In this document: one piece after another, positions 23,401 through 35,299 of the stretch
Numbering within the stretch: position 1 is the stretch's first letter
Layout of the letters: each line of letters opens with the position of its first letter
Assembly: GCF_000005505.3 (NCBI RefSeq)
Contig: NC_016131.3
Span: 28,697,001-28,761,000, forward strand
DNA length: 64,000 nt
Source of the DNA: Brachypodium distachyon
Lineage: Eukaryota > Streptophyta > Magnoliopsida > Poales > Poaceae
Direction of reading: 5' to 3'
The notes under the pieces: model-generated
What the model was told of the DNA's origin: nothing
The model's database searches: none
What the model saw: only the letters and a program-made list of their open reading frames with translations
Program-made: the position numbers and the translations under genes

Positions 23401-25893
23401 TCCTTTTTTCTATCTTCATTATCAGAGGTGCTGAAACTTCCTGATGAATCAGTTTTTTCACCATCAACCTTCTTCTTATGCCTTCTCTCACTAAAAGATC
23501 CACATAATCACGTAGAAAGATAAGCAGAGCAAACAAGAATTGAAATGTTACATGTTTAATATAAAATAGAACTAAGACAACTAAGACATGGGGTAATACA
23601 AAGACTATATAACAATAAAACTGACAAATTAGGCAATACATAAGCACACTCAAGGACAAAATTACGAAGATATGTGTATATTCCTTGTTACACACCTCTT
23701 ATTGATGGGAGATCTTGAGTGACTAGATCCTGCAAGTAAGATTTCAACAGTACATGTTTAGAGATAGAAAAGATTAGAGCAACTACAATGAAAAATCCTA
23801 TTTTCCGTCAAAAATAATTATAAACTTTTTTTCAAGAGAAAAAATAAATAAATCCTACAGAGAGAGAGGGAGGGAGGGAGAGAGAGAGAGTACCCCTATC
23901 TCGAGAACTTGGTCTCCGGTTCTGGCCATGAAATAGATGACCCCTGGTATCTCTTTCAGGGGAATACCTCCCACGAGGTGAGTTTCTTCTCTCAGGTCTG
24001 CCTCTAAAGTCATGAGTTCTATGATCTCTTCTTCCTACAAGTCAGAAATTAGAAGTTTATATAATAATAATACAAAGAAGCTCGATACCACTACAAATGA
24101 GTGGGGCTATATAGAGACAAGGAAACACACAGAACATTTAAGATCACCACAACCTTGAGCGATTTGATTATTCAATTAGCAATAATATAAAGCACTATAC
24201 CACTACAAAATGGATGGAGCTATACAGAGACAAGGCAACACACAAAACATTGAAGCTTACCAAAACCTTGAGGCCATATTGTTATTCAATTAGCAATAAG
24301 TAGCAGAGAGTCCAGGATAACCCGTAGGCCAATGAGACTAATGCAAGAGGAGATACCAATATATGATCATTACACATCATGATGCACCACTTAAAAATAG
24401 ATCCAGCACTTGTTACATCAGTCATTCATCTGAAGTGAAATTGGCAGCTTCTCCAAATTTGGATATCATGCTGTTATTACCATGAAGAAAGTTCTTCCAC
24501 AATTCCAATAACACCAAGTCTAATTTCACTTGTCCAGATATTTCCATATTGATTTCAGTTACTCTTGTTCTGTGATAATACGTGGAAATGACAGGCAAGA
24601 ATATGCCAAAGAACAAAACTTGGAGCAGAATTTTCAAAGAACGATTAGTTGCAAAAGCTGGACGATACAGTTTTAGCACATTGAGCATACCATTCATCTG
24701 ATTGAGAAGAGGAACCACATAATATCCGTGAATATAGTTCTTCTGTAAAAGGATAACCATTTGAGTGACCATAAAATGTCTGGTTACTGACTGAAAAGGC
24801 AGGCACTGTAATGGACGTGTCAACCTCTGGAAGTATTCAATCCTAACAAATATGCCCGAAGAGACCTAATTTGGATAGTAGTAAAATCAACAGAATAACC
24901 AGCAGGAATGCCACGCTGTTCTGCAAGAAGCTTTGGCTTCAGTTCAGATACTGTATGGAAACGATAGAAGATCATATATTATAGATAACAGAAGAAGACG
25001 CGACAGAAACCAGCAGTGTCATATCTGGTTTCTGCTCACGTAATGCAGACTGCAGAGTTCCTCAGCCAAAACTAGTAACTGGAAATTGCGGAAGAATGGT
25101 CAGTTGGTAACATTCACAACCTTCAACCACACTTTGTATGATCTCCAAGGGTGGTACTCTTGTCAGCGCTATTCTTCTATTATTCCCCTCACTACTAGCT
25201 CCACAACGCAACACTTGCAGTCTCCTCCACGAGAAGCACACAATTGATATGGCATTGATATATCATGCTCCTTTGCTGTCTAACCAGCATCTTACCCTGG
25301 CATTGATATATCATGTTCCTTTGCTGTCTAACCAGCATCTTACCCTGCCAGTCATGCTCTCCGCAAACAACAGAATGGTCTGAAGATATAACGACATCCA
25401 ACAAATAGAGAAGACAGGAAGCACTTGAACAGAACACTCTTTCTCTCCTTGATCCTTGGTGCTTGGTATGATTGAAGCCATCCACATAACCTAACTCTGC
25501 CTATGAAGCCATTGGTGCAGAGTACCATCCTTTCGGACTGATAGCATCAGATTTGCATCAACACACTTACGAGAAACAGTCCATACAATTTGGGTACACA
25601 ACACGGTCGCGAAGCAGAGAATAAGCCGCTGCAAAATCCCTAACCTGGTGCACATAGGAAAAAAGCAGGCGGGGGGAGAGGAAAGAGTGGGGGTGGGGGG
25701 GGAGGTGATTATGGTATATACCAGGTGGTCCGATGCGCGGCGGGAAGGAGGAATGAGGGGGTGGCTTGCGGAGCTCGGCGCCGCCGTGGGCGAAGCCGCA
25801 GGAGGCGCCGCGGGGGCAGTGGTGGCTGCGTTGCCACAGCGCGCACAGCTTCGTCTTGTAGGCCGGGCCACGGTGAGGAGGGGGATCCGCCAT
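20420..25893 (-). CDS. CCCH zinc-finger protein with RS-rich and coiled-coil regions (rice C3H40-like)
   Basis: Ten coding exons join in phase: 25893-25722, 24034-23894, 23729-23696, 23490-23355, 23263-23201, 22733-22636, 22394-22323, 22202-21994, 21665-21472 and 20452-20420, giving 383 residues ending GIEEDPVD. The single zinc finger is C17-x8-C26-x5-C32-x3-H36. Residues 58-160 are Arg/Ser/Asp-rich, 162-239 look like coiled coil (LKQIALDLKLKALRED, then VDDLEVQLNKEKQ), and a basic KKRR motif begins exon 9. The architecture matches a conserved plant single-CCCH family with an RS region, probably nuclear and RNA-binding. Intron 7 uses a GC donor (AAAAAG|GCATGT). An alternative start three codons upstream (25902) is possible. 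A LINE sits about 200 bp upstream of the start. Confidence 0.88.
22441..22553. mobile_element. Stowaway MITE in intron 6 of the CCCH gene
   Basis: CTCCCTCTGATCCTAAATTC at the left and the inverted AATTTAGGATCGGAGGGAG at the right, bounded by TA at 22439-22440 and 22554-22555. Confidence 0.92.
25251..25346. repeat. 48-bp tandem duplication in intron 1 of the CCCH gene
   Basis: GGCATTGATATATCATG, CTCCTTTGCTGTCTAACCAG and CATCTTACCCTG appear twice at a 48-bp spacing with one visible base change (GCTCC versus GTTCC). Confidence 0.9.
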
Positions 25894-26090
25894 TTCTCTC
25901 ATCGTCTTGTAGGCCGGGTCGCGGGCGGCGGGCGGCGGACGGACGACGAGACGGCGCCGAGGAGGAAGCGGAACGGGGAAGGAGAAAGTGGGAGCGGAGG
26001 GCACGAGGGCGACGACGGGCCTATAGGCTATAGGCTTAAGCCCATTCGAGATTCGACCCATGAAACCGCGGCGGGACCGGCAAGGCGTTT

Positions 26091-27363
26091 TTTTTTATAG
26101 AGAAGGGGCTTTTTCAGCCCGGCTTTATTAGAAAGCCCAAAAGGTGCGGTTAGGAATACCAGTGATACAATGCAGCCAAACCACCAAACAAACCACCAAA
26201 CAAGTGCTTACAGATTAACAAAAAGGACCACAGCGTCCAAAGCCAATAATGGCGCAAAGCTAAGACTCAACCAGCAGAATTAGCCCACCCCTACGCGAGC
26301 GATTCCACCAGAGCCATCGTCAGCGAGAATCGTGCCAAGCTTCTCCAAGATCCCATCCGATTTTTGCTTCTCAGGAAGAAGAACTCTCCAGCGTATAAGT
26401 GACGCCCGCAAATGATGAACCACCTGCACAGGCGAGCGGGAGATTTTTTTTTGTTAAACACCATATCATTACGGGTGAGCCAAAGTGCCAATCCGCTGCA
26501 GCCAACACCATCCACCACTTGTGATTAGCGCGCGCCCCTTCGTGCTTCATACAACAGTCAAAGAACTCCAGCAAGGAGCGTTCATGTTGCCGGCCGAAAC
26601 CATCTCGGAGGCAGCACCACAAGAAAACCGCAATAGGACACAAAAATAATAGATGGTTTCATTTTCGCCACACAATTGACAACCACGCTCGTCAGGCCAG
26701 CCTTTCTTAAGCAACTCCTCGGTCACTTGGATTCTACCTTTACCACACAGCCAAACAAAGATTTTCTGCTTCAATGGCACCTGAGTTTTCCATAACTCGA
26801 GCCATCGTCGATCAATAACACCACTATCCATCATCAACGAGTAGAGAGACTTATTTGAGTATCGCTTATTTTTTGTTAGCCCCCAGAACCCAACATCAGG
26901 CTCCCTCAACAAGTGAAATGGGGATAAGAAAGCCCGAAGTTCCTGCCATTCTCTTGCTTCTTCAGGGCCGAAAGAGCGACGAAAGGAGAGATTCAGCCCA
27001 TCGCCTTCAAATACCTCTACCACCATCGCAGAAGTTTGCTCGTTGCAAAGGAAAAAACGGTGAAATTTCACATCCAGGGGAACTGCGCCAACCCACACAT
27101 CCTGCCAGAACCTCACAGATGAGCCCCTGCCAACGAAATATTCACTTCCTTTTTCAAACCAATTCTTGATGCTATGCAACCCTTTCCAGAATTGAGATGC
27201 ATGTGCTAGAGAAGATTGGAAAAAAAAACCGTTTCCACAATATTTCTGGGGAAGCAATTGGCAGCACAGATCCTCCTCACCACTCTCAAGTTTTGCAATC
27301 CATTTGGTAAGCAAAGCAATGTTTCTAGCCCGACTGTCCATGAAACCCTGTCCACCAAACCCA
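26091..27363 (-). mobile_element. 5'-truncated L1-type LINE with 16-bp target duplication
   Basis: The minus strand encodes part of the LINE ORF2 C-terminus. It includes RFWQDVWVGAVPLDVKF and the zf-RVT region (VPLKQKIFVWLCGKGRIQVT, then GCQLCGENET), followed by a frame-shifted tail. The element ends in an A tail (T run at 26091-26096). The same 16 bases, GACCGGCAAGGCGTTT, occur at 26075-26090 and 27364-27379. Before insertion the CCCH promoter continued directly into 27364. Frame breaks make it inactive. Confidence 0.9.
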
Positions 27364-27379
27364 GACCGGCAAGGCGTTT

Positions 27380-28530
27380 CATTCGCTGAAAAACAAAAAC
27401 AAATACAGAGCTGGATAGTGTGTTGCGTTCACAGGATAAGTGTACGTGCTTGTGTGTGACCGTTTGTGTATGTATTTTGTTTTCTAAAAAAAAGGGAAAA
27501 GGAGAACATGAGTTTGGAGCAAACGGGAAGAGGACGTATTCTTGCTAGCTCGAACAGCACGGAAGTGATGTAAGTGATGAATAGAGGACTATCGCCAGGT
27601 CTTGGAGCTGCAATCTATGATCACCTTTTCTTCTTATCCAATGGTTGTGTCAAGATTTCTTTTTCTCCCCGTCCTTGAGAATATAATCTAATTGTGTGCA
27701 CATGAATTAGCAAGATTAGCTAAGTTCTCTTCTCGTGGAGTGTGGCCTCATGGTCAACTCCTAATATGTCACCTCTACTCTTGAATGATTTTGAATGATG
27801 TAACTATTATTGTTAATGGTATTTTACTGGTTAAAAAAATGGATTGGAGAGAATTGTTTTTTAGTTTTTTTTTTCATGTTTGGCATGCGATAGAAAATAT
27901 ACATGAGATTAACAAGCAAAGTCTATTGCCGTGCTTGATTTACGAGAGTTCACGGACAATTAGCTTAGAAAAAATAATATAAGTTCTGATGAAGGATTGA
28001 AGGCTCAGGATCAGCTCTAATAAATAATTACATCCAAATGCATGCCTCTATCTCCTTCACACTGCCATCGCCGATATCAAGGGCTTTGGGTATGTCAGAT
28101 TGTTATTGGTGTTTCGCTCCCACATATTGGCCAAACTCAATAGTGAGGATTGTTGTTCGGTTCTCCAGTGGTTCAACTGGGCAGTGCTGACGGTGATTGT
28201 GGAGTCAAGTTTGCTTTAGCTAGTGGTTTTCTCCGGTTTGATGAAATAGCAGTTCGATGGTTACATACCGGCTTTTCAAAACCATTGGGGTCAGCCTGAT
28301 TTTATGCAGGTTTGTTCGGCCATTTCTTTTCTTCACCATGGAGATTTAATAGGCGAAGTAACCAGGGACAACTCCAAACTCCAAAGGCTTCAAAGTCCAA
28401 AAGAAGAAGAATGAAGGAACTTTAAGTTGTAAAAAAAGAGAGAAGGAACTGATCCTTAAACGGAATCCCACTTGTATGTCATCTCCAAATTCAGAAGTCA
28501 GATATAAGCGATTTGAAAATTCGACTTAAC
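27380..28530. other. Intergenic, no gene recognised
   Basis: Distal upstream flank of the CCCH gene beyond the LINE. AT-rich, without a recognisable gene or complete transposon. Confidence 0.45.
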
Positions 28531-28540
28531 AGCAGGACTA

Positions 28541-28720
28541 GAGGTGCAACGTGGTAACCCTCAGGGTACCCATCGACTCTCTTTGGTTCAAACAAATGAA
28601 CTAGTTTTTCAAAAAATTGTTTCATTTTAAAACTTTAGTTCATTTGGTTGAACTAAGAAGAGTCAAAGGATACCTGAGGATCACAAAGGATACCCTGAGG
28701 ATCGCAAAGTTGCAGCTCTA
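28541..28720. mobile_element. Mutator-like foldback MITE with ~10-bp target duplication
   Basis: The arms are inverted: GAGGTGCAACGTGGTAACCC and CTTTGGTTCAAACAAATGAA on the left match, inverted, AGTTCATTTGGTTGAAC and GGATCGCAAAGTTGCAGCTC on the right. The flanks are AGCAGGACTA (28531-28540) and AGCAGGACCA (28721-28730), one mismatch in ten. The right arm has an extra internal repeat of GGATACC(C)TGAGGATC. Confidence 0.8.
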
Positions 28721-29018
28721 AGCAGGACCATGGCACCCCTACCCTCAAATAGTCGGCCAGATGGTCTTCATAGCAAGGGAGTACTGATTCGCAGATTTAT
28801 TTAGTACAATAACCACCCAACATGAACATCCACACCAACACTACACATGATCCAGGTACTACAACAGTTCACACCGCCGGAAAGACACTGAGATCATCGC
28901 ATTACGAGCTACCAGCACGCGCTGCCTCGGTTCCTGACTCGATGGTGACGGGACTGCAACTCAACTTGAACACACATACATTGATCAGGTCTCATCTCAG
29001 CTGGTATGAGAAAGGTCG

Positions 29019-30881
29019 TCACATCAGGAAGAACGGAGAGGTGAGCAAGGACGGACTGCTCCTGCGCATGTCAAAGCCTCGGAGACGCTCCAGATTCATC
29101 ACCTCTGAGTGGTCGACAAAGAGGTTCACCTGCGCCCGCGAATCGGTTTCAGCTTTCAATGATCAGAATATCAGGTAACGAAACACAACACACAAGCAGT
29201 TTGAGGGAGGCAGGGAAGCATCAGTGTGTACCCGTGGACTGTATCTTTTGACAAACCACTCGGAGGTGTTGGCGTTGGACGTTTCAAACATGGTCTTGTC
29301 GAGCCCGAGCCGGCCTACAATCTTCGCGATGACGTCTGCTCTTAGAGAGTCAGCCCGCTGGCAAACATCATCAGCGTCGATCATGATCATATCCGCACCT
29401 GCTTCTAGGCACCTCTCGGCCCTCCTTATCAACAGGTCAACGTCTTCGACTCTTTCTGCAAACCAACAGAACAATATGCCGGCATTTGTTGTAAATAAGG
29501 GGGTGCAATGTAGTCATCTCATGAAGCAAAGGAACTGATGCTATTGCTCACAGAGAAACAGTTAGCGGAAAACAGTACCAACATTATTTTTTTCAAATAA
29601 CAGACACAAAGATACAGACAATGGTGATTGTAAGTTACAACTAACAATGATATGAATGTAGGCAATATTCCCTAATGACTGGGAGATGTAGCATTGCATA
29701 TATATTAGCACATTGGAAAAATAATGCTTGTAAATACCTGAGGTCTGCTTTACTGGAACTGTATAAGCACCAAACGCTCTATCACCAGATGCAGGGATAT
29801 CAGAACTGTCGAACTTGACTGAAAACAGGGGCTTCGCCCGCAAACCACTGTTCTTTATGAGGCGGACTAATCTCAGGATAGCCTCTTCAGGTAGCTTGAG
29901 AGATCCAGCATTCAACTCAACTGTGTCAAAACCCAACTCTTTGCATTCCTAAAACGAATATCATACGTCATGTATGTGGTTCAGAGTTCAGACATGTTTG
30001 TGCACAAATACCTTACAAAAAGACCATGAGAGATCTGCATACCTGTACATACTGCTTGAAAGAAGAAGGTCCTTGACGCAAAAGATGTTCTGCCCAATCA
30101 CCTGTGCTCACGTACATGTCATGCTTGTGTGCTAAATCGGTAATCTCTCTAATCAATTCTTTTCCCATTAAACTATGAGATCCACCAGAAAACTTCAGAC
30201 CATCAACAAAAGGACCGATAGAATCCAAAATTTCCTGAAATAAAATATGGCAGGCTTCAGAATGTGGTATCCTGAATGGCTGTAACTAGGATTATGTGTT
30301 CTGCAAATAACCTTGACGTGTTCATGCAACAGTAATTTTTGAAACATGATTAGAAATTATCACCATCTCAGGTGCAGCCACAATCCTGCACATTCATTCT
30401 GTCCTTATTTTTACTGGTTCACGTAGATGCAAGGGATTTCTGGACAAATTGCTAGAGAACCTATGAGATCATGTTTATTGAGCCAGTCACGCTCAAATAA
30501 GGAGTACTCTGTAAACAGAAACTAGACGCTGGGCGATCCGAGTGATAACATACTCTACCAATCAGCACGAATCGTGCAATCAAGTTCAATAAACTGGAAA
30601 CCCAAACAACGATCTATAAACCGTGATCTTCATACACTCTCCAATTCTTCGACATGGCTCCACTAATTCTAAGCACTGCAAGCAATGTGGGTGAACTAGG
30701 CGGGGGGCGGCGGGCGAACCTGGAGCGCGTGGTGGGCGGAGCGGAAGGAGTAGTAGGGGCTCCTCATCTCCGTCACGCCGTACCGCCGCGGCTTCTCCGG
30801 CCGGTCGTCGGCCTCATCGCCGTGGCCGTAGCCGTGGCCCTGCAGGGACAGCGCCACCACCTCCTCTCTCCACCGCCTCAT
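29019..30881 (-). CDS. HSA32: HSA32-like heat-stress-associated protein (phosphosulfolactate synthase fold)
   Basis: Five coding exons: 30881-30720, 30234-30043, 29948-29738, 29455-29232 and 29129-29019. All joins are in phase, giving 299 residues. Conserved stretches in order are RPEKPRRYGVTEMRSPYYS, GPFVDGLKFSGGSHSLMGKE, VSTGDWAEHLLRQGPSSFK, LGFDTVELNAGSLKLPEE, LIKNSGLRAKPLFSVKF, AERCLEAGADMIMIDADD, SLRADVIAKIVGRLGLDKT and VNLFVDHSEVMNLERLRG. These match plant HSA32, a ComA-related TIM-barrel protein needed for long-term acquired thermotolerance and reported to work with HSP101. Length agrees with the family (about 290-300). The start at MRRWREE is the only ATG close before the conserved block. 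A heat-shock-element-like motif lies 87-94 bp upstream. The reductase gene lies upstream on the same strand. Confidence 0.93.
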
Positions 30882-30889
30882 CGTCGTCG

Positions 30890-30920
30890 TCTCTCTCCCC
30901 TCCCTCTCTCTCTCTCTCTG
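30890..30920. repeat. CT-rich microsatellite in the HSA32 5' leader
   Basis: A pyrimidine tract dominated by CT repeats, immediately upstream of the HSA32 start on the opposite strand (GA-rich in the transcript). Confidence 0.7.
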
Positions 30921-30967
30921 ATCGATAAAGAGCAAGGGCGTCGAAGGAGGTGGAAGCTTGCGGCTGC

Positions 30968-30975
30968 TTCTGGAA
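30968..30975. promoter_or_regulatory. Heat-shock-element-like motif upstream of HSA32
   Basis: TTCTGGAA at 30968-30975 is a perfect TTCnnGAA pair. A second, imperfect GAAGCTTG lies at 30953-30960. They sit about 75-95 bp upstream of the HSA32 ATG, so they may be in the proximal promoter or the 5' UTR. HSA32 genes are heat-inducible through HSF binding. Function here is inferred. Confidence 0.45.
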
Positions 30976-31627
30976 TCGCGTCGCGTGATAAGGACGTGTG
31001 GCCTGACCGGTGGGACTGGTCACCTCGAGTCTGGGCTAGGCCTTTTCGGAGTGCAGTTATGGGGATAGGATGGATCGTCAGGGCCCGTGCAAGAGGAAAG
31101 AGCCCAGACAGTGGCTTGCCAGGCCCATAATTTTGTGCGGCTCAATTAAGCCCCTGTTTTTTTGGCTTTAAACTCAAGAACAGAGCAATACTCCCTCCAA
31201 GGCTCCAATCAAACATTAGTTTTGAACTTTTGAGAAGTACTGTATTATCGGTCAAACCTTGAAATATTTGGAACGTAAATATTTTTCCAAAAATATGTTG
31301 AATGTGTGAATTACATAGTAAACTAGTTATCAGGTTTATAAACATTTTAGCTTTAATGAGGTAATCAACCTCACGTTATGGGATGCTGTAAAAAAAGTCA
31401 CGTTTTGAGATTGCATCAGCGTCTAAAGCGTCATTTTTATTGCCCACAGATTCCTACCAAATTAAAAGTACTCCATATTCAAAATCAGCGTCATTCTTTT
31501 TCTTTTTTCGAATTTACCTCTAATACAGACCAGAAATAACATAGCCTTCCCAGACGGAAATGGACATCCAAGACCAACTCATACTAAAAAACCCTCACTA
31601 ATTCCCCTAAAAAACCCTCACAAGAAA

Positions 31628-33266
31628 TTACAGACATCGATCAGGCTGCTCCAGGAACCCACGGCCAATACACAACGCGACGGCCTCCCTCAAGATATCC
31701 CCTGCATCGTGCTGGAACCTAAACCCCAGATCCAGCAGCCTCTTGGACGACGCCGAGCTGGAAGCATCGAGATCCTCACTACTCAACCTGCATCCAAAAC
31801 CTCCCCAAGATCAGGCAACAGACGCAACTACAGCACCTGAAAAATGGAGCATACTAATGCGGCTCTTTTTCTTTTTCTTTTTTTTGCATCTGCACGGGTC
31901 GCTTGCCTCTTTTCGGGCTGGAAATGGAAAGGCGGGTAATGAGACGAGAGGATCCGTTCGATCTGGGCCATCGAGTAGCTTCCCCCGGCGCACAGGTACC
32001 GTCCGTCGGCGCCCGGCGCGTCCATGAGGAACACGTGCGCGTCGCAGGCGTCCTGCACGTGCGCCAGCGGCACGCACCCGAACCTCGAATGCACCGAGCC
32101 CAGCAGCGCGTGCAGCTTCGGGTCGCCTGAGACGGAGAAGAAGTCAAGAAACCTCTGTATCAGCCAAAAATGGGATGCGTGTTTCTGAACTGTAGATGGG
32201 TTCAGTTATTGGTAGTACGTGTAATGGGGGACAGGAGGAGCTGGACGCTCGTCGGGACGGCGGGCGTGAGGAAGGGGCCGGCGACCGTGGGCAGCACGAC
32301 GGACACCATGTGGAGGCCGTTCTCCCTCGCGAAGCCGAACGCCGCCTCCTCCGCCATTCGCTTCGACAGGATGTAAATCTGCGTAAATGTCACGGAGATG
32401 AGCAAGTAAATTCACCGAACTTTGCCAATGCCATGGCTTGCGCGAGGGCAAGTAGGAACGTAACGTACCCAGCCGATGGGCTTGGTGGCCCAGACGTCGT
32501 CGAGGGCCCTGAGGCACGACTCGTCGACTACGGCCGCCTCCGGGCCCGGGCCCTGGCCCGCGGCTGCTAGCGTGCTGACGGAGGAGGTGAAGACGACCCG
32601 CCGGACGGTCCCGGCGCGGACGCAGGACCGGAGCACGTTGATGGTGCCCCTCGTCGCCGGCTCCAGCACCTGCGACCTCACTTGCTCATCTTCTAGCACA
32701 TCAAGGATAGGATCAGGTGGTGGTCAGAACTTTGTCAAAGTGCGTGTGGTGTAGATCGAGATTAGTGGATCTGAGACCGATCGAGTAAAAAGTCAACACC
32801 CCCCGCGCGCGGCTTACCGACGGCGTCATGGTGGTCGTGGTGCAGGTGGAGATCCATGGAGGCGGCGACGTGGAAGAGCGCGGCGCAGCCCCTGACGGCG
32901 TCGTCGAAGCTCCCTTCCTCGCCCATGTCCGCGCGGAACACGCTGAGCCGCTCTTTCCCCTCCACCGCCGACAGCATCCGCCACGCCTTGCCTGCCATGG
33001 CCGCGAGCACAAAACATACATTTTCTTGATTAATCCGTCATGGCCGCGCGCCGTAAGGATCAATCAATCGGGTGATGAGTGACAAGCGCGCGCGCATGTA
33101 TGTGCTTCAAACCTGGGTCCCTGGCCGTGGCGTGGACGCGGCGGCCGCGCCGGAGCAGGGTGCGGACGAGCCACGAGCCGACGTAGCCGGTAGCCCCCGT
33201 CACGCACACCGGCGGCGCGCCGTCCTGTTCCGGCGAGAAAGCAGCACCGGCGGCGCTGCTGCCCAT
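31628..33266 (-). CDS. NADP-dependent reductase of the DFR/ANR/CCR (SDR108E) family
   Basis: Six coding exons: 33266-33113, 32991-32818, 32692-32469, 32378-32219, 32126-31907 and 31787-31628. All joins are in phase, giving 363 residues. The N-terminal Rossmann motif is TGATGYVG (23-30). The catalytic triad is represented by Ser in VVFTSSVS (about 146-147) and Y186-x3-K190 (YILSK). Later motifs are [38 protein letters not shown] and LCAGGSYSM. This is the extended-SDR family that includes dihydroflavonol reductase, anthocyanidin reductase, cinnamoyl-CoA reductase and HC-toxin reductase, all using NADPH. The ALLGSV...CVPLAHV block resembles grass ANR/HC-toxin-reductase-like members, but the substrate cannot be assigned. 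Intron 5 uses a GC donor (AAGAG|GCAAGC). The start is chosen at MGSSAAG because the frame upstream lacks family sequence. Confidence 0.85.
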
Positions 33267-34598
33267 ATCTCGATCGCCCTCTCTAGTGCGCCGATGCTGA
33301 TTGCTGAACGCTGACTGAGGGGAGCAGAACAGCAGCCCGGGCGTGGCCTTTCTAGACCCGTCTCTTCGTGGGAGGACAGCTAACACAGTTTGGTGTTTGC
33401 TCGTTACGACTGCTACAGAACACAAGTACAGCCCTGAATGGAAACAAATCGGTATTGATGGGGATGTACTGGCCGACACTGTTGAGTGACCGGACATGCA
33501 GGATCTCTGTGTGTGGCTAGCTAAGCTTCATCGGAATACGCCATGTGTTTACGAGTGTTGCTAATAATGGAAGGAAAGCAATATGGCGGCAGTATTACTA
33601 CTACCAGACTTTGCATTTTGTGTGATGCGGCCACGGATGTGTTTAGTTAAGGCTGTTAAGCAAGTCCACCGAAATAAACACCGGAGAGTGAAAACCACAT
33701 GTCGTGCCAGGACCATCCTGACGACTAGGAGCGCAGAAACATCAGGCAAAGTGGTAGACCATCACCGATGGCTTTTCCCATCGTAGGTTCTTCTGGGTGC
33801 GTGCGATCCAAGTGCCGGCTGGACCGATCCGCCTTTATCCCGCTCACCGCATCCCGACCCCCGGCGACCGAAGAGCCGGACGAGACGCACAGGCGATGAG
33901 GTGCGACCGAGAAGGGGTTCCGCAGGTGCCAAAAAGTCGCCACGCGCAACTGCTGCACGCCGGAGCACGTAGGGTAGGGGGCACCGGCGCACCGCACAGT
34001 AGTGCCGTGCAGACGGAGAGAGCACAGCCAGTGATTTTACGTGTGTGCGTGCAGTGCAAAATTGGCAACCGTATCAGAGAGACTACTTCGATAAACTACC
34101 CTCTCAGTTTTTTGGAAAATCCGATCCTTCAATTTGATTAGGCTAAGTTACTTTAGAAGCTAATTTGGGACGACTTCTCTAAAAAGCTGGAAGGACAACT
34201 CACCGAAGAAGCCACCAAACGAATCAGGGTAAACAGCAACCCTCGATCATACGCCGCTCGTTTTCTTTTTTCTTTTAAATAAGCCTAGACTTATTGTATA
34301 ATAATAGAACAAAATTGAAATAGATACCCGCCGGCAAATGTTACACCAAAGTTTCCCGGGTTTAACATATCTAGCTCCATTGTATACATCTTGATATTGC
34401 TTTTCTGTCCATAATAATGAAACTAATAAACTATATAGGATCAAATTTGTTCATTGGTTTTGAAAAGTTGCATGAGTCATCTATAATAACAAGTGAGAAA
34501 CTAAGACATTTGTTCCGTATGTCGCTGCCTCCACCGTATGAAAACTAAATGCTAGATGTTGATCCTATAGAATTGGGATTTAGGAAAGCAAGGCATAT
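33267..34598. other. Intergenic between the reductase and TPR-PB1 genes
   Basis: Proximal promoter of the reductase on the left. No further gene or RNA recognised; short frames on both strands have no domains. Confidence 0.45.
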
Positions 34599-35066
34599 GC
34601 TTCTTTGGATTGTAGGAATTGGAAAACATAAGAATAGGAACAACATATGATTGAAATGCCATGTACATTGAATTCTTATAGGATTTCAAAACACATACCC
34701 CCGACTTATTTCCAGACGGAGAGAATATATTTTTATAGTGGTGTTTTTGGATGGTGCATACAAAATGAACATATAAACTTTAGAGGAATTAGAAGAGAGA
34801 ATAGAGAGATATAGAGACAAGATGCATTGAAGTTTTCAAAGAAGAAAAAGAATGAGATTTGATCTCACGTTAGAATTCTTATGAAGTTGAGACCAAACGA
34901 ATGGATTCTATAGGATTTTGCCAACTCCAATGCTCATTTAGGAAAAATTTCTAGTGATTAGAAAGCTTCGAAATTTCTTTAAAATCAAGAGGCCACTACT
35001 TTTTTTTTTCTTCTAAAGACTAAAATCCTACAAGAATCATTTGAAGTTTCTTCAACAAAGAATGTC
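34599..35066. mobile_element. Possible MITE with GGATTnTAGGA-type ends
   Basis: The left end carries CTTCTTTGGATTGTAGGAAT and the right end, inverted, CTTCAAATGATTCTTGTAGG. The interior repeats ATTCTTATAGGATTT and GATTCTATAGGATTTTG. These are features of a common grass MITE type. The ends match only loosely and no target duplication was verified. Confidence 0.4.
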
Positions 35067-35299
35067 CTTAGAAATTTATTTTGAGATTACTGACCAAGTG
35101 TACTGTTCGGTTTGCTGCTGCGTTTTTAGAACACCTGTGATGCAAGAGTTCGAAGAGCCGAGCTCGATTGAACCGGACCGAACCTTCTAGACCCACCCGT
35201 CTAGTTTTAGGGTTCACTCCCAGTCCCACCACTGCTACTCTTCGTTGCTCCCAGGCTCGGTTGCCCCAAACCCCCGGTCCTCCCCCTCGGCTTATCCCC

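Noticed and set aside
24422..24823. 133-codon minus frame between CCCH exons
   Set aside because: It lies wholly inside intron 1 of the CCCH gene; adding it breaks the exon phases and it has no domain.
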